A stretch of 64,000 nt of DNA, taken from Hermodice carunculata (taxonomy: Eukaryota > Annelida > Polychaeta > Eunicida > Amphinomidae). This document shows, one piece after another, positions 50,834-62,195 of the stretch. Position 1 is the stretch's first letter. Each line of letters opens with the position of its first letter. The translations under genes and the position numbers were made by a program. The notes under the pieces were generated by a model that saw only the letters and a list, made by a program, of their open reading frames with translations, searched no databases and was not told the origin of the DNA. The stretch is taken from the NCBI GenBank assembly GCA_964020975.1, contig OZ026619.1:7014178-7078177 (forward strand), given 5' to 3'.

Positions 50834-51755
50834 AGCATTAATTTTTCAATGTTCCAAAGATCTTGTGAAATTGTCAAGATTGGAAAGTTGTGAAATTCCA
50901 CTCCAAATTAATAAGCTCACTCCTTTCAAACCCTACCCTGTGAAACCACAACTTTAGGTTGTCGGAAAAAGTTCTTTGAAATTGTACTTGGGTTTGATTT
51001 CAGGTTTACTTGTCCATGACAAAAGAATGCAAATAAATTCCAGCTACATGTAGGTCATACAAGCAATTCCATATAATGCAATACAGACATGTATCACTGT
51101 GAACTCCTATGGAGACATGGACACATTCAAAATCTCATTGGCAAAAGCATCCTTCACTGTAATGTTGCATAATCCTGCTTTCCCTTGTAATTGATTGATT
51201 TATATATTTATTTATTTTACTTCAGCTGATTTATTAATTTTTACTATTTTTTCAGCTGCACTGCTGCCCGTGTAGGATGTGTTTGGACATAGCAAAATGC
51301 TGCATATGGATTTGAGATGTTCACATCTTTATAAATTTGCACTGGTTTGCCCACTGCTTGTCCAATGACCACACAACCATACATATCGTGTAATTTAGTA
51401 CCTTGTGGTGCTGGCAGGACAACATCACTATGCTGAAAGGTGACATGGAAATGAAATACTTCTGCAAATAAGTTTTAGCAGTTGCATGACCCATGTTCAT
51501 GAAGTACAACTAATTCAAGATGGAGAGGCAGAAACCTCAGCACATTAATACATTTTGTAGGTACAGACTCCAAACATACCTCAAAAACATCAGAAATACA
51601 ATTTGCATAGTGATGGAACATGCCAAACACTATACTCCTCATTCCATGCAGTGTAATATTTCTAGGAAGGATTCTACACCATCACAAACTTCAGACATGC
51701 GTCAACCATTTGAGGTCAACAGTGCTTAATCAACCCTTCACTTTGAAAGACAATC

Positions 51756-52003
51756 TTTACCCTTTCAGTGACAAATTTTGGACAGTCAACAGCTTAGCTT
51801 TTCTCAGTGCGCAATGTGCCCAATGCATGCAGAGAAAAGCTGTTGACCTGGGGTATTCTCTCTGGAACTATAGGCGTACTTATTGTGGTACTTAAATGAA
51901 AGGTCTTTTAACGTGGAATACGAATCTGGGATCCTAACGATAATTCAGACTAGTCAGAATTTAGTAGATCAACTGTAGTCATGGTTGGCACTGAAAGAGT
52001 TTA
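51756..52003. mobile_element. piggyBac-like MITE, decayed ends
   Basis: TTTACCCTTTCAGTGACAAA at the left; GGCACTGAAAGAGTTTA at the right. The core is CAACAGCTTAGCTTTTCTCA / GCAGAGAAAAGCTGTTGACC. Confidence 0.75.
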
Positions 52004-52198
52004 TTACTACATACGACTAAAAGGTTTAAGAACCACAAATTTTTAACCATATTTTTTAAATGCTCTGCTCAGTTTTTATGCTTACCTGAGGTTTTATGTG
52101 ACCCTCATGACACAGAGGCCTCTGTCTTGAAAGACTGCCCCTTTAAATCATCACACTGCGGTCTTCAAAATAGGTAGTCATTTTTTTTTTAAGTACAA

Positions 52199-52366
52199 TA
52201 CAGTAGTCACTCCTTTGGGAGACCACCTCCTTTGAGAGACCACAGTTGTCAGGTCTTTCTGTAGTACTTTTCATGTTACTTATACCTCCTTTGAGGGACC
52301 ACCTGCTTTATGTGACCGCCTTTTGGGTGGCACTAGGGGCGGTCTCTCAAAGGAGGGACTACTGTA
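52199..52366. mobile_element. TA/CAGTAGT-type MITE, full copy
   Basis: TACAGTAGTCACTCCTTTGG at the left and CAAAGGAGGGACTACTGTA at the right. The interior has further internal copies of CCTTTGAGAGACCACC. Confidence 0.8.
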
Positions 52367-52480
52367 TAGAAAATTACAGAATGATCAAATTATCTTAAAA
52401 GGATGGTCTCTGAAGTCTGGTGGACTCTCATTGGAGTGGTCCCACGTGACATGGACCGCTGAACCCCAACAGGTAGCATA

Positions 52481-52616
52481 TTAACCCTTAAAGTGCTAAT
52501 CAAGCAAAAAGTAGTCATAGTCAACAGCTTTCCTTGGGATACTCGGCATGCAGTGCATGCAAAGTGTCCCAAGGAAAGCTGTTGACTCAGTCTTAAATCA
52601 GTGCTTTAAGGGTTAA
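52481..52616. mobile_element. piggyBac-like MITE, best preserved copy (136 bp)
   Basis: TTAACCCTTAAAGTGCTAAT at the left; ATCAGTGCTTTAAGGGTTAA at the right. The whole element folds on itself: GTCAACAGCTTTCCTTGGGA pairs with TCCCAAGGAAAGCTGTTGAC, around a GCATGCAGTGCATGC centre. TTAA at both sides plus CCCTT ends match piggyBac-superfamily termini. Confidence 0.88.
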
Positions 52617-54501
52617 CCATATTGTATCAAATACATGTATCTTCAGATGCATCTCAATGGCATGTACAGTACAAATATCCCTACTGTATGTTTGCACATT
52701 GCATTTGAAATGTTAATGACGGTGTACATTAATAGTGGGTCTTCCCATTTTTGTGATGATCCTGGGACTTGCAGCTGATTCTTGCCTCTTTCTTCTATGG
52801 AATGCATGGGAAGAACCACTCATAGCAGAACATCATTAACATTTCAGGGCCAGATAATTACAACTGAATGTAATAAACAAGCCAAGCCATTACCGTGATG
52901 ACGTGAAATGGAATTCTTCATCACTGCACACAATTCCTTTATAAAGTTTATGATACACAGAATGCAAAATTGTGCTGAATCTGCAAGCGCTTACTTCATC
53001 GAAATATTTTATCAAATGAGGCCATGTGAACAGTATATGGTAAAGAAATGCCACAGTGAGGTGGACAAAGTCAGCATAATACAGAGAGGTCGGTCTGTTG
53101 AGGCACCACTTGAAGGCCCAAACTGCTCTCAGTGGTACATACAGGAATATAACATGGCAAAGAATGCAAGGAACATCGTCTCTCAAGCAACTGTTCATGT
53201 ATGTGGCCTCTAAGACAGGGACCTGTATAGTATTGACATGACTATAATGGTACAAAAACTTAACAATTTAGTGCACTCACATTTGATTTCACTTAATATT
53301 TCTACTTTTCTATTGAAGTCAGTCCACAGCATGGGTAACGAGGCATTGAAGCAAGATGTGCAACATGTCAGAAGGACGTTGTCCTTATTACTGTATTTTC
53401 CTATTTATTGCACTATTACCGTTTGTGCCAGATAAGCTTCAGTGGCCACAGAGAACAAAAGAAGGTCCTGCAAACTTTGCCAAATTTGAATAAAACTGTG
53501 TCACACAATTGGTCAAACACTTCAAAATGTATGTATGTTAGGCAATAAGCTTTACTAAAAAGCCTTTTTTTTTTCCTTTTTTACATATTCAACATGAATC
53601 ATTATTTTACACGTTATACAACCAGTCTATTTGTACCTTCTTGAACAGTTGTGTTTTCTGAAGTCTTGAACTAATTGGATACCTGTAGCAGATGTAATAC
53701 CATAATTCAATACAGAACAATCAATGAGCACACCTTTTTCAGCAAGAAGTATTTACATCATTCAGCTGTGTTTATCTTAACTGATCTACTCACCGAGTTA
53801 ATCATTCAATTACCCAATGCATCTTGCGTTTTATTTGAAGACAAGTGCGGCAACTTTGCTGGCCTGTAAATATCCTATTTCCTCAAATCAATATCAGCAT
53901 TCCTTTGGTGTTTTTAATCAATACTGGCATCCAAAATAGGAGGCCATGGGCGGAAGTTGACCACATCAGTTTTGATCACATAAAATGTATACACTGTACT
54001 GAACATTATTTTTGCATACATTATGAAAGTTTCAGTGTTTTTTATTTGAATCTGTTTGTTGCAGATTGAACACTTAAAAAAAGGGGATTTTTTAATCTGA
54101 GATGGGTGACACTTGACTTTTCACTACTCTAGTATTGCAGCTGCAATGTATATGTAGATGGAAAAATCGTTGTCTTAGTGAATTTCACATGGATAACAAA
54201 TGGATTTTGATAATAAATATTCAAATTCCATTTATTTTGTACCATTATATACCACTTGTCCTGAAGGAACACTTCCTTGAAGCCTTGCAAGACAATTTTC
54301 AGGATGTTAAAGCAGAAAAGACCGTCATACATTCCAAAGGCACTCAGTTGACACAAGAAAAAAAATTGAGATCTTAATTGCACCTTTACTTCAATGGCAA
54401 TTTCCACTTTAAATTCACTTTCACACCAAGTTGTGTATTTTTTTAAAGGATGGGTTCCAAAAATTCTTTACTGCCAATTAGTACATGGTACACATACAGC
54501 A
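52617..54501. other. Intergenic / probable CARS2 3' flank
   Basis: No supported gene. A minus-strand AATAAA (54231-54236) could serve CARS2 but is about 650 bp from the stop. Confidence 0.35.
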
Positions 54502-54594
54502 TATTAATGGTGGGCAGCTGCATTAATAGCCTATGAATGGTGGGCACGCTGTATTAATAGCCTATTAATGGTGGGCACACTGCATTAATAGCCT
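54502..54594. repeat. Tandem repeat, ~30-bp unit x3
   Basis: TATTAATGGTGGGCA and GCATTAATAGCC recur at 54502, 54532 and 54563. It lies in the likely CARS2 3' UTR or downstream flank. Confidence 0.85.
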
Positions 54595-54890
54595 GCATTC
54601 TGCCCACAGAGTACAGAATAGTCACTAGTCTTGCCACATGTACACCCAGTGCACATTATACATCATTCAAACTCTGCACATACAGTCCTGGATTGAACAC
54701 TGAAGACAGCTGAATGTCAAATAATATGTTGTCCAAGTATCCCATCACATCCTCCCTCCGCCTCACAGGAAATACAAGACTTGTCTGAATATGAAGTGGC
54801 TGCTGTAGTGCATTCTCCACAGATGGCGCTGTCCTGACGTGACTGGTGTGCTTGTGCAGCACTGCACACTGACTGACCACAAGTTCAGAG

Positions 54891-54950
54891 TTAGTTATTC
54901 TCCACCTTCTTACCCTTCTGTATTGTAATGCTAGACTGTGCTCCATGGTC
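54891..54950 (-). CDS. CARS2: CARS2, last coding exon
   Basis: Acceptor TTATCTCTAACAG before GACCATG, phase 0. It encodes DHGAQSSITIQKGKKVENN and a TAA. The joined sequence LQVQ-DHGAQSS parallels the human INIKDRSSTTS near the C-terminus. Confidence 0.75.
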   Translation of the reverse strand, partial: DHGAQSSITIQKGKKVENN

Positions 54951-55300
54951 CTGTTAGAGATAAATGAACTAAATATGATTCTGTTGATTGCACGATACAT
55001 GTAAATAACATATTTATAATATGAACTAATGATGAAACAACAGTTTGAAAACATTCTATTTTCACATGATCATTAATTGCTTCATGTTATGTCCTTTTAA
55101 TGATACTAATGCAGTTTTGTGGGGGTTTTAAAGTTTTTAAGGCCTTTAGGCTTATTGTACACTCACATGTATTTTCATACAAACCAATCACTCAAAGGAC
55201 TACATGTTGTGTCCATACAAAACTACAAAGAAGTGTTTTCATGGTATTTTGGCTACACAATGCAACAAAATTGCACTTTTTTTCTGCAGTGAGCACTGAC

Positions 55301-55425
55301 CTGTACTTGCAGTCCCACTGCCTGCAGGTTCTCCCTCAGCTCATCACAGGCAGTGAACAGTGGACTCATGACCTGGCGCTGTGCCTTTCTGCGTTCTTTC
55401 TCATTCCCACTGTCATCCTTGCCGG
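55301..55425 (-). CDS. CARS2: CARS2, penultimate coding exon
   Basis: Acceptor TGTTTGATCAG, donor GTACAG before GTCAGT. After a phase-1 join it reads AGKDDSGNEKERRKAQRQVM and then SPLFTACDELRENLQAVGLQ. This matches the helical anticodon-binding tail of mitochondrial CysRS (human LLEACDTLRRGLTAHGI). Confidence 0.85.
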
Positions 55426-55645
55426 CTGATCAAACATATGAAATTCAATAAAGAATGACATCAGGACACTGAAGACAGACAACTACATGTAGTACACGGA
55501 TTTTAGTTTTACATCTAGAACTGATTTCCTGACAAGTATACATGAACAGTTTGAATCACTTTCCAAAACAGTGAGATGCTTTCTTTATAATTTGTAAAGT
55601 AACAGGAGGTTGATGTAAACGAGTTATGGCTGATTTTTTTTCCCA

Positions 55646-55860
55646 TTTGATAAAACAGTATGGGTTACACTTGTATATAAATTTAATAAAACAGTATGGG
55701 TTACACTTGTATATACATTTAATACAACAGTATGGGTTACACTTGTATATACATTTGATACAACAGTATGGGTTACATGTGTATACACATTTGATAAAAC
55801 AGTATGGGTTACACTTGTATATACATTTGATAAAACAGTATGGTTACATTTGTGTGCGCA
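55646..55860. repeat. Minisatellite, 36-bp unit x6
   Basis: Units TTTGATAAAACAGTATGGGT / TACACTTGTATATACA start at 55646, 55682, 55718, 55754, 55790 and 55826. It lies in a CARS2 intron. Because 36 is a multiple of three, it gives a false repetitive open frame. Confidence 0.95.
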
Positions 55861-55924
55861 CTTGAGTAATTACACCCACCTGGAAAAGGTTGGATAACTT
55901 ATGTCAACTTGGAACTAATTGTGC

Positions 55925-56055
55925 TGGCTATGTCCGTGTGTCTGTACATTGTCATACTAGGACCACCATGCTGACTGTGTCACTGTGTCCGTACATTGTC
56001 ATAAGGACCACTGTGCTGACTATGTCCATGTGTCTGTACATTGCCATACTAGGTT
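55925..56055. repeat. Tandem repeat, ~50-60-bp unit
   Basis: GTGTGTCTGTACATTGTCAT, ACTAGGACCACCATGCTGAC and diverged copies, about 2.3 units, in a CARS2 intron. Confidence 0.75.
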
Positions 56056-56076
56056 AGCATATAATTTGACCCTAAC

Positions 56077-56188
56077 CTTTTGGTAACTGCACCTCAGTCA
56101 TTCCAAATGTGCGCACTTGTGTCCTAAATTTGACGACGCTGGCCAGGACGTGCTGCAGCCTCATGTCAGCCTCTGACTGCATTGATGC
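56077..56188 (-). CDS. CARS2: CARS2, internal exon
   Basis: Acceptor TTTTTCTCTACAG before GCATCA, phase 0; donor AAAAG before GTTAGG, phase 1. It encodes ASMQSEADMRLQHVLASVVK and then FRTQVRTFGMTEVQLPK. It aligns by pattern with human LVRFRQKVRQFALAMPEA of the CysRS C-terminal region. Confidence 0.85.
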
Positions 56189-56509
56189 CTGTAGAGAAAA
56201 ACCATGGACATTCTTTAAGAAATATATTAGTGTACATGTATATGCTGGGTTTGACTCAGAGCAGAAGTCAAAGCCTAGTTACATGACCTCTGACTTTGAA
56301 GAGATGTTTTTCGTATGAAAAGAGTCTGAAAATTTGTGTAAGTTAGGGAATTGCCATGTGAAGTATCACAGAACAAGAGGACTAACTTAAATATGGTTTG
56401 TAGGCACAGAAACCTGGAGAGCCAGAGTTGGAGCTTTTATCCAGCCAGGCCCAAAGGACAAGTTCTGCCCTCCACTGATCAAGTTGACCACGCAGGGCTT
56501 GAGTGGGTC

Positions 56510-56595
56510 AATAAGCATGATAAAGACAGGGCTATTCCTGGTAGAGCTATTAGCATGATAAAGACAGGACTATTCCTGGTGATGCTATTAGCAGA
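56510..56595. repeat. Tandem duplication, ~38-bp unit
   Basis: AGCATGATAAAGACAGGGCT / ATTCCTGGTAGAGCTATT occurs twice in a row. Confidence 0.75.
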
Positions 56596-57551
56596 TTAGT
56601 ATTGGACAGTGATGAGGAACAGAATCCAGGCCCTCTGACAAGACTGGGCTCCATAGACTTTGACATAAAAGACACAAGAAAGTTCAGGGAACACATGAAA
56701 GATTTCAAGGATGAAATGGTCATTATGAAAGATGAGTATCTTAGTTAACATGGTTAGGGTAGCGGCATCGTTGTGGCGTAGGGGCCTAACTTTCCCGCAT
56801 CGCAAAATGGGTTTTTATCATTTCGTGAAAGCACAATACTTGAAGTATATTGTCACCAAAAATCAGATTAAAAAATTAGATATTTATATGAGAAAATTGC
56901 GTTTAAACTTTTGGAAGTTTAGCTGTCTAGTACACGTGCTGGTTTCTGTTTGTTTGTATATGGTAATTTGCGACGGTGTTTTCGCAGCAATCCGCGATCG
57001 TCCACATACCTGGCAACGGGAAGGGGCACACGACCGTCGCCCAGAACAATGGCGGCACGCTGAAGTGGAACGGAGCTGATTAGGCTACAGAACCGATTAA
57101 CGTTATGTAAACAGGCTGTTCAACGATGTAAAACTGGATGACTTTCATGTTTTTGGGGTGTTCCTATTTGTGATATGAACTTCGGGATGCGTGATTTCTC
57201 CAAATGGAACATAAACGATGCTGACTTCGGAGTCCTTTGATCTTGGTTTACGATCGTATACCGATACGCAACACCCGGAAACCATTACCGTATTCAGCGA
57301 AATTTAACAATTATACTGGTGTCCTTCATTATGTTGAATTTCATCATGGGTTTCCTATTTATTGTTGCATTTCATTTGAACATGAAACATTGTGAGTTCC
57401 GTGGTTCTCTGGTTCAACTTTTGTGGTGCCAATGTGGCATTCATATATGATCTAGCTGACTAACTTACAATCAGTCTCCGTTCATGTTCACACAGTGACA
57501 GTACAGTCAAGAGCACAGAAGGTGTAAAATCCAAAAATCAAATTCAGAAAA

Positions 57552-58333
57552 ATGCCTAAAATGAAAAAAGAAACTAAAGCCCGGCAACGTAAACGTCAAG
57601 CAGCCGAGTTAGTTGCAGTGGGAGAGACGGCACTTACAGACGAGATTACGCAACTGGGGTAAATATATGTGTGTTTGTTATTTATTTGTTTGTTCTTTGC
57701 GCAGCATTGATATGACTATGGGTCGTCGATATTATGACAGAGAATGAAAAGTAATATTTCTGTAGGCCTTGTTCTATCATATTACCGTAAATGTTTCCGT
57801 TCTGGTAATTGCCCATTGAAACTAATACATCAACCATGTCAACGCACGTATGTAAGTTCATAAGCAGAAGTTTTTTTTTCATCACGGTCTACTTTCAGTT
57901 GACAGCTATTGTTTGGCTCTCGCAAATAATGAATATGGACATTTTCAAAAGGTTGTGGATCATGCCGACTTTCTCTCCCAGTTTTTCCATGGATGCACAT
58001 GGGAGCAACTATACAACATTTCAATATTCAACAAGTAGCCGGAGCCAGACAATGCTGTAGGACCTATTTCTGATTTTCAGTATTTGCATGTATCAGCACA
58101 GATAGGAGTAAATCTTGGGAGTTTGAGTAGTAACTTTCAGATGTTCCCTTCCAAATTAATACAAGGAGTTCCCTTCCAACTAAATACAAGGAAAATGATA
58201 TTCCGAAAATTGCATAAAACCCCATCACATTCGGGTAAAATATGTTCAGCAGTTTACTTATCATTTTGAACACGTACAGCCCCCCCCCCCCCTTCGTATC
58301 GGGAGAGTACCACGAGTCCCATGACGAAGGGAA

Positions 58334-58364
<31 letters not shown>

Positions 58365-58540
58365 CACATGTGTGACTAAGTGTTATACAGTCAGTTTGGC
58401 CCGTATTGTTACCTGGACTGATACTTTTATTAATTTTCTTTTGTAGATATGACGGCCATGGATTTGTGAGTCGGCGTGCAGGGTTGAGCTGGCAGAGCTC
58501 TGCAGGGCTGTTTGTACCAAGTTGGATTAGAATACAGTGA
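57552..58540 (+). CDS. Possible two-exon small gene, basic N-terminus
   Basis: Exon 57552-57658 encodes MPKMKKETKARQRKRQAAEL, then VAVGETALTDEITQLG, before a GTAAAT donor (phase 2). An acceptor TTTTCTTTTGTAG at 58446 joins in frame to YDGHGFVSRRAGLSWQSS and a TGA at 58538-58540, giving about 66 residues. An AATAAA follows at 58665. The Lys/Arg-rich start suggests a nuclear or nucleic-acid-binding peptide, but no family is recognised. It may be a remnant of a gene carried by the TIR-bounded island. A chance frame cannot be excluded. Confidence 0.3.
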
Positions 58541-58664
58541 ACTTTTCTAATGACAAAGCGATAAGAACATGGACAAAAAAAGTTCTCATGTCAAGTTGGA
58601 TTAGAATACAATGGACTTTTCTTACGACAAAGTGATAAGAACATCTACATAAAGTTTTCATGTA
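58517..58664. repeat. Tandem duplication, 74-bp unit x2
   Basis: AAGTTGGATTAGAATACARTG followed by RACTTTTCTWAYGACAAAGYG occurs at 58521 and 58595. It covers the end of the possible small gene and its 3' flank. Confidence 0.85.
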
Positions 58665-59067
58665 AATAAAATTTGTAAATATAAATATGGATGTAGTTTA
58701 TGTTAAATTTTTCAAATTGTGCAGCAAGGTCCTTATTTTCCCAGGCCATATGATTTCAACTGTAGCATTACAAGACCAACTGAAGCTTTTGAAAAAATAG
58801 ATTTGACTGGACTACGGCTGATGCATTGCCTGACACGGACAAAGTTCTGTGTATGCCACAAACAGTAATTGTGTGTAGTAGATAAAAACCAGAGCTTGGT
58901 CTGCCATATGGAAATCCATATACCTCTCCCCTTACTTTATTTGCATGAAATAACTTCTCTGGATTAATGTTGATTGTTCATTACAGGTCTGTCACATATC
59001 TAGAAATGAATCTTGCCAGTCATTTATAATTCACAATCTAGTGCTACTGTTTCTGAAAATATAGTCG

Positions 59068-59068
59068 T

Positions 59069-59118
<50 letters not shown>
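59068..59118. repeat. (TA)n microsatellite
   Basis: About 24 TA dinucleotides inside the TIR-bounded island. Confidence 0.9.
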
Positions 59119-59123
<5 letters not shown>

Positions 59124-59197
59124 CATCCTAGTTGGAAAATGATTTATTGGGTAAAGAATCAAGAAAACAATCAATGAGACAAACAACAAGAAAATAT

Positions 59198-59443
59198 TTT
59201 ATTCAACATAAGCTGGCGGTGGTGTACATCCTCGGGTGGCAAAGGGTCACACAACACAGCCTCCTCCGTGCATTGATCCACGTCCCGGGGCTGGACCGCA
59301 TCGCTCAAAAGTTTTCTACCTGTTGCACAATTTGCCTGTAAACTGACTGCGTCTGTGTCTGTAGTCTGTTTGTCTCTCCTCTTTGCCAGTAGTTGCTTTA
59401 CACTCCCTTTCATCCGCTTCTTCGTCCGTTGATACCTGGGCAC
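59198..59443 (-). other. Possible minus-strand exon with polyadenylation signal
   Basis: An open frame reads PRYQRTKKRMKGSVKQLLAK, then RRDKQTTDTDAVSLQ and DVDQCTEEAVLCDPLPPEDV. It has no ATG at its start. A minus-strand AATAAA (59198-59203) lies at its 3' end. It converges on the plus-strand unit ending near 58670. CpG content is higher than in the flanks. No family recognised. Confidence 0.25.
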
Positions 59444-60721
59444 TTTTCAGTTTTCGTCTCCTCCACTTCAATCGTAAAAATTCTCCAAGTTAACTGTTAC
59501 TCGCTCAAAGCTTTCCAAAACACTGCAGGCCGAAATACCAAACCATCGCCGTAATTAAGGCATTTTTGTCTTTGATCGGAGGTGATGAGAAGTGTGTGAG
59601 CTAATCCTGCCAGATGAGTACACTTTACCGAACAAACTGTCAGACTGCTCCCCGCTCCACTAGGCAGTCACCATTTTTAAACAACCTGTTGCTTGGGTCA
59701 AGGTCAGGTGACTCCGCTAATCCGCTCACTGTACCCTTTCGTGTCGGGCAGCGCGTGTGAAACCAGCCACACAAAGCTGACTGCATGGTGGCTTTTGAAG
59801 GATTTGACTACAAAAAGTCCTTTTTTAAGCCACTACAAGGCCGATTTTTTTAATTTCAAAGCCAGATATGAGAGCCTCTACATGTTTGTAGTTTGTGCTA
59901 GAAACTTTGGGCCGCGGGAGTGAGTATTCTTCATGCAAGAGCCTATCAATGCTTCAAGCTTGACAATCATGCCCTTCAGCGCCATTTTCTCAAAAGCAAG
60001 TTTTTCATAAATTGATCAATTTTTCTGCAGGCGTGTCTTGAAAACGGATCAAGATATCTTCACAAAATACACGGCTCTGACAAGATACGGATCTGCTCTA
60101 GGAAACGAATTTTTTTTATACCTTTCCAACCCTTCCTTCCGTGACTTTTGTGGCCCCAAAAATGAAGAAACTGTACAGTCTTACGGACCAAACTTAAAAA
60201 TTGCATATTTTTTTTCCTATCATATTTTTTGTCAAAAGCAAGATACGGTTCCTGCGTATTGGTCTATAGTTTAATTTTCGATAGTTGTCACTCAGAATAA
60301 AATAATATTTTATCAGAAATGCTTGCAAAATGTGTGATTTCATACCCATTCACAAAACGGCTCCAAACAGCATCAAAATTAATTTCATGAGATTCAAATA
60401 TGATTCCTGATAATGCTAACATCTGTGAGATATCGAAAATATATAGTTTTGCTGGTAACATAAGAAAAATAGGCAAGTTGCATCAGGTCAAAGTCGCGAG
60501 TCTGTGTTACGCGCTCGTAACGGTGCCGCCACCTTAAGTGAGTGATCTATATGATTAATTTTTAGACGACTTATCTATATACAATCTTAAGTTTTTCATT
60601 TCTTTTCAATTCTTTTAACTTACTATGTGTTGGTGCAGGTGTGTCCGTGGCCTACACAAAACAGTTTTTACAATTGAATGTAGCCACAGAGTATTTACTA
60701 CGTACTTACTCACTTTCTCAC

Positions 60722-60928
60722 TGAATTTAGTTCACAAAAGTTTGGTCTGGTGAAAATTTTTGTCATGTATGTATAGATGAAAGAGGGAAGTAGGGCCCCA
60801 TAAATGAGAACACCAATCATGGCTCTACAATTTTCTTTGAGGTCCACTGGTGTCGGGACAAGCACCCCTATCTGTTGCATGATATTTCTTTCAAATTTTG
60901 CTTGCATTGCATCAAGTTTTACTTGTCT
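60722..60928 (-). other. Unassigned exon-like block in a CARS2 intron
   Basis: Acceptor-like CATGTCCTGTTGTCAG precedes an open block starting RQVKLDAMQAKFERNIMQQI and continuing with VPTPVDLKENC and a hydrophobic stretch MIGVLIYGALLPSFIYTYM (a possible membrane segment). A donor-like TTCA before GTGAGA keeps phase 0 at both ends; a second donor (GTGAGT) lies 8 nt further on. Human CARS2 has no such segment. It could be a cassette exon, a piece of a nested gene, or a mobile-element remnant. Confidence 0.3.
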
Positions 60929-61043
60929 CTGACAACAGGACATGAAAACTGTAGAGCCTTACCAATATACAATAGGGTAATGGGGACAGATCACAATGTC
61001 AGTGGGACCTGGCCATCAGGAGATAACGAGAATCACGACTTGC

Positions 61044-61139
61044 CCTTTGCCGTGTGTGAAGTCCCCAGATGTCCATGTGCCTTTTCACGAAGTTGGACAC
61101 AGCAGCAATGACGGCTGGACTACGGCTGATGTATGGCAT
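61044..61139 (-). CDS. CARS2: CARS2, internal exon with GC donor
   Basis: Acceptor TTTTGTGTCGGTAG before ATGCCATAC; 96 nt, phase 0 at both ends. It encodes MPYISRSPAVIAAVSNFVKR and then HMDIWGLHTRQR, which parallels human [22 protein letters not shown]. The only in-frame donor is AGG before GCAAGT, a consensus GC-AG site. Reading on in frame meets a stop before any GT donor. Confidence 0.8.
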
Positions 61140-62195
61140 CTACCGACACAAAACAGAAGTAACTTGGTAAAACCACACCAATCTAACACACTGTTTTACT
61201 GAATTGTACACATTTTCAACAGAAGTGGGCAAATACAAAGACAACAAAATATTTATTTTTATTTTTGACATTTACCTCTAGCAGTAATTTGGCACCAAGA
61301 GTTGTCATCAACTTGTATATTTAAAAAAATCTTTAGCATTTAATGGATGTACTGGCCAGACCCTTTTCTCCTTAAACAAGCAAAAAAACAGCTGCTGGTC
61401 AAAGTTCATACACATGTACTTCAAGGATTCTGTCTTATTTCAACAGGAATGAAAACAATTTAAATGAGAATTGTAATCCAGACCTAACAATGACATGTCC
61501 CAGAAACAGCCTGCCACAGCATGGGTTGGACACTCAGCATCCCACCAACACCAAGGAAAGCTGTTGATTCAGTCTTAATATGAGGCAAGCATATTAATTC
61601 CTGCCACAACTGCATGCCTGGTTGTCTTAGTAACCATAGTCTTTGCCTTGAAAGATACAGGCTGCTGCCTGTGTGGGGAAGTGAGATATTATATTATTTT
61701 AAATAAAGAATACTTAGTACAGACATATGGATACTTTTATTTGTGTAACCAATTTAGGAAGCAATAAAAGAATAGGACTTTCATATTTGTAGATTTACAT
61801 TTTTCTGAAAGACACAAATTTTATCAGAAAGGGGTATCTAGCCCTGTATATATGTGACTGTGATATGCCCGTGTGTCCTCCATGAATGACAGGCGTGAGC
61901 CCAATGCCTTGTGGCAGGAAATTAGTATGCATATCACGTATTTCGGGGGGGGGGGGGGATGTCAATTGACCTTACTACAGCACTTGGGCTTTTATTCACT
62001 TATGGACTTACTACCCTGCCTCAGTCTGGCACCGAGGCTTTCAGTTCACTGCTGTGTAACTAGACTTTTATGCTAAGTCTCAAAATTGGCTTTTAAATCC
62101 ACAGGATACTTATGAACCATTCATTCAGCCATGCACCATGTTGTCTCCCCTGGCAGCATAATGGGACCTTCCTTCAACATGGCTTTTACACTTAC

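Larger units (their letters stand above)
56757..60535. mobile_element. Candidate DNA transposon island inside a CARS2 intron
   Basis: The left end TTAGGGTAGCGGCATCGTT (56754-56772) and the reverse complement of the right end, TTAAGGTGGCGGCACCGTT, match at 16 of 19 positions, all differences being transitions. Similarity continues weakly for about 80 bp. TTAG and TTAA next to the termini hint at a TTAA-type target. The interior is richer in CpG than its surroundings and holds two possible convergent short transcription units. No known transposase domain was recognised. Confidence 0.5.

Noticed and set aside
52890-53255. Opposed 121- and 101-residue frames
   Set aside because: Neither shows recognisable domains or supporting splice context; likely chance frames.
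54656-55054. 132-residue frame with MEHSLALQYRRVRRW
   Set aside because: Out of frame with CARS2. The phase-consistent reading of the exon is DHGAQSSITIQ and ends at 54891.
55646-55860. CRISPR array
   Set aside because: Units are directly tandem with no unique spacers, and the DNA is animal nuclear.
55626-55865. 79-residue repetitive frame LIKQYGLHLYIH
   Set aside because: A by-product of the 36-bp minisatellite in a CARS2 intron.
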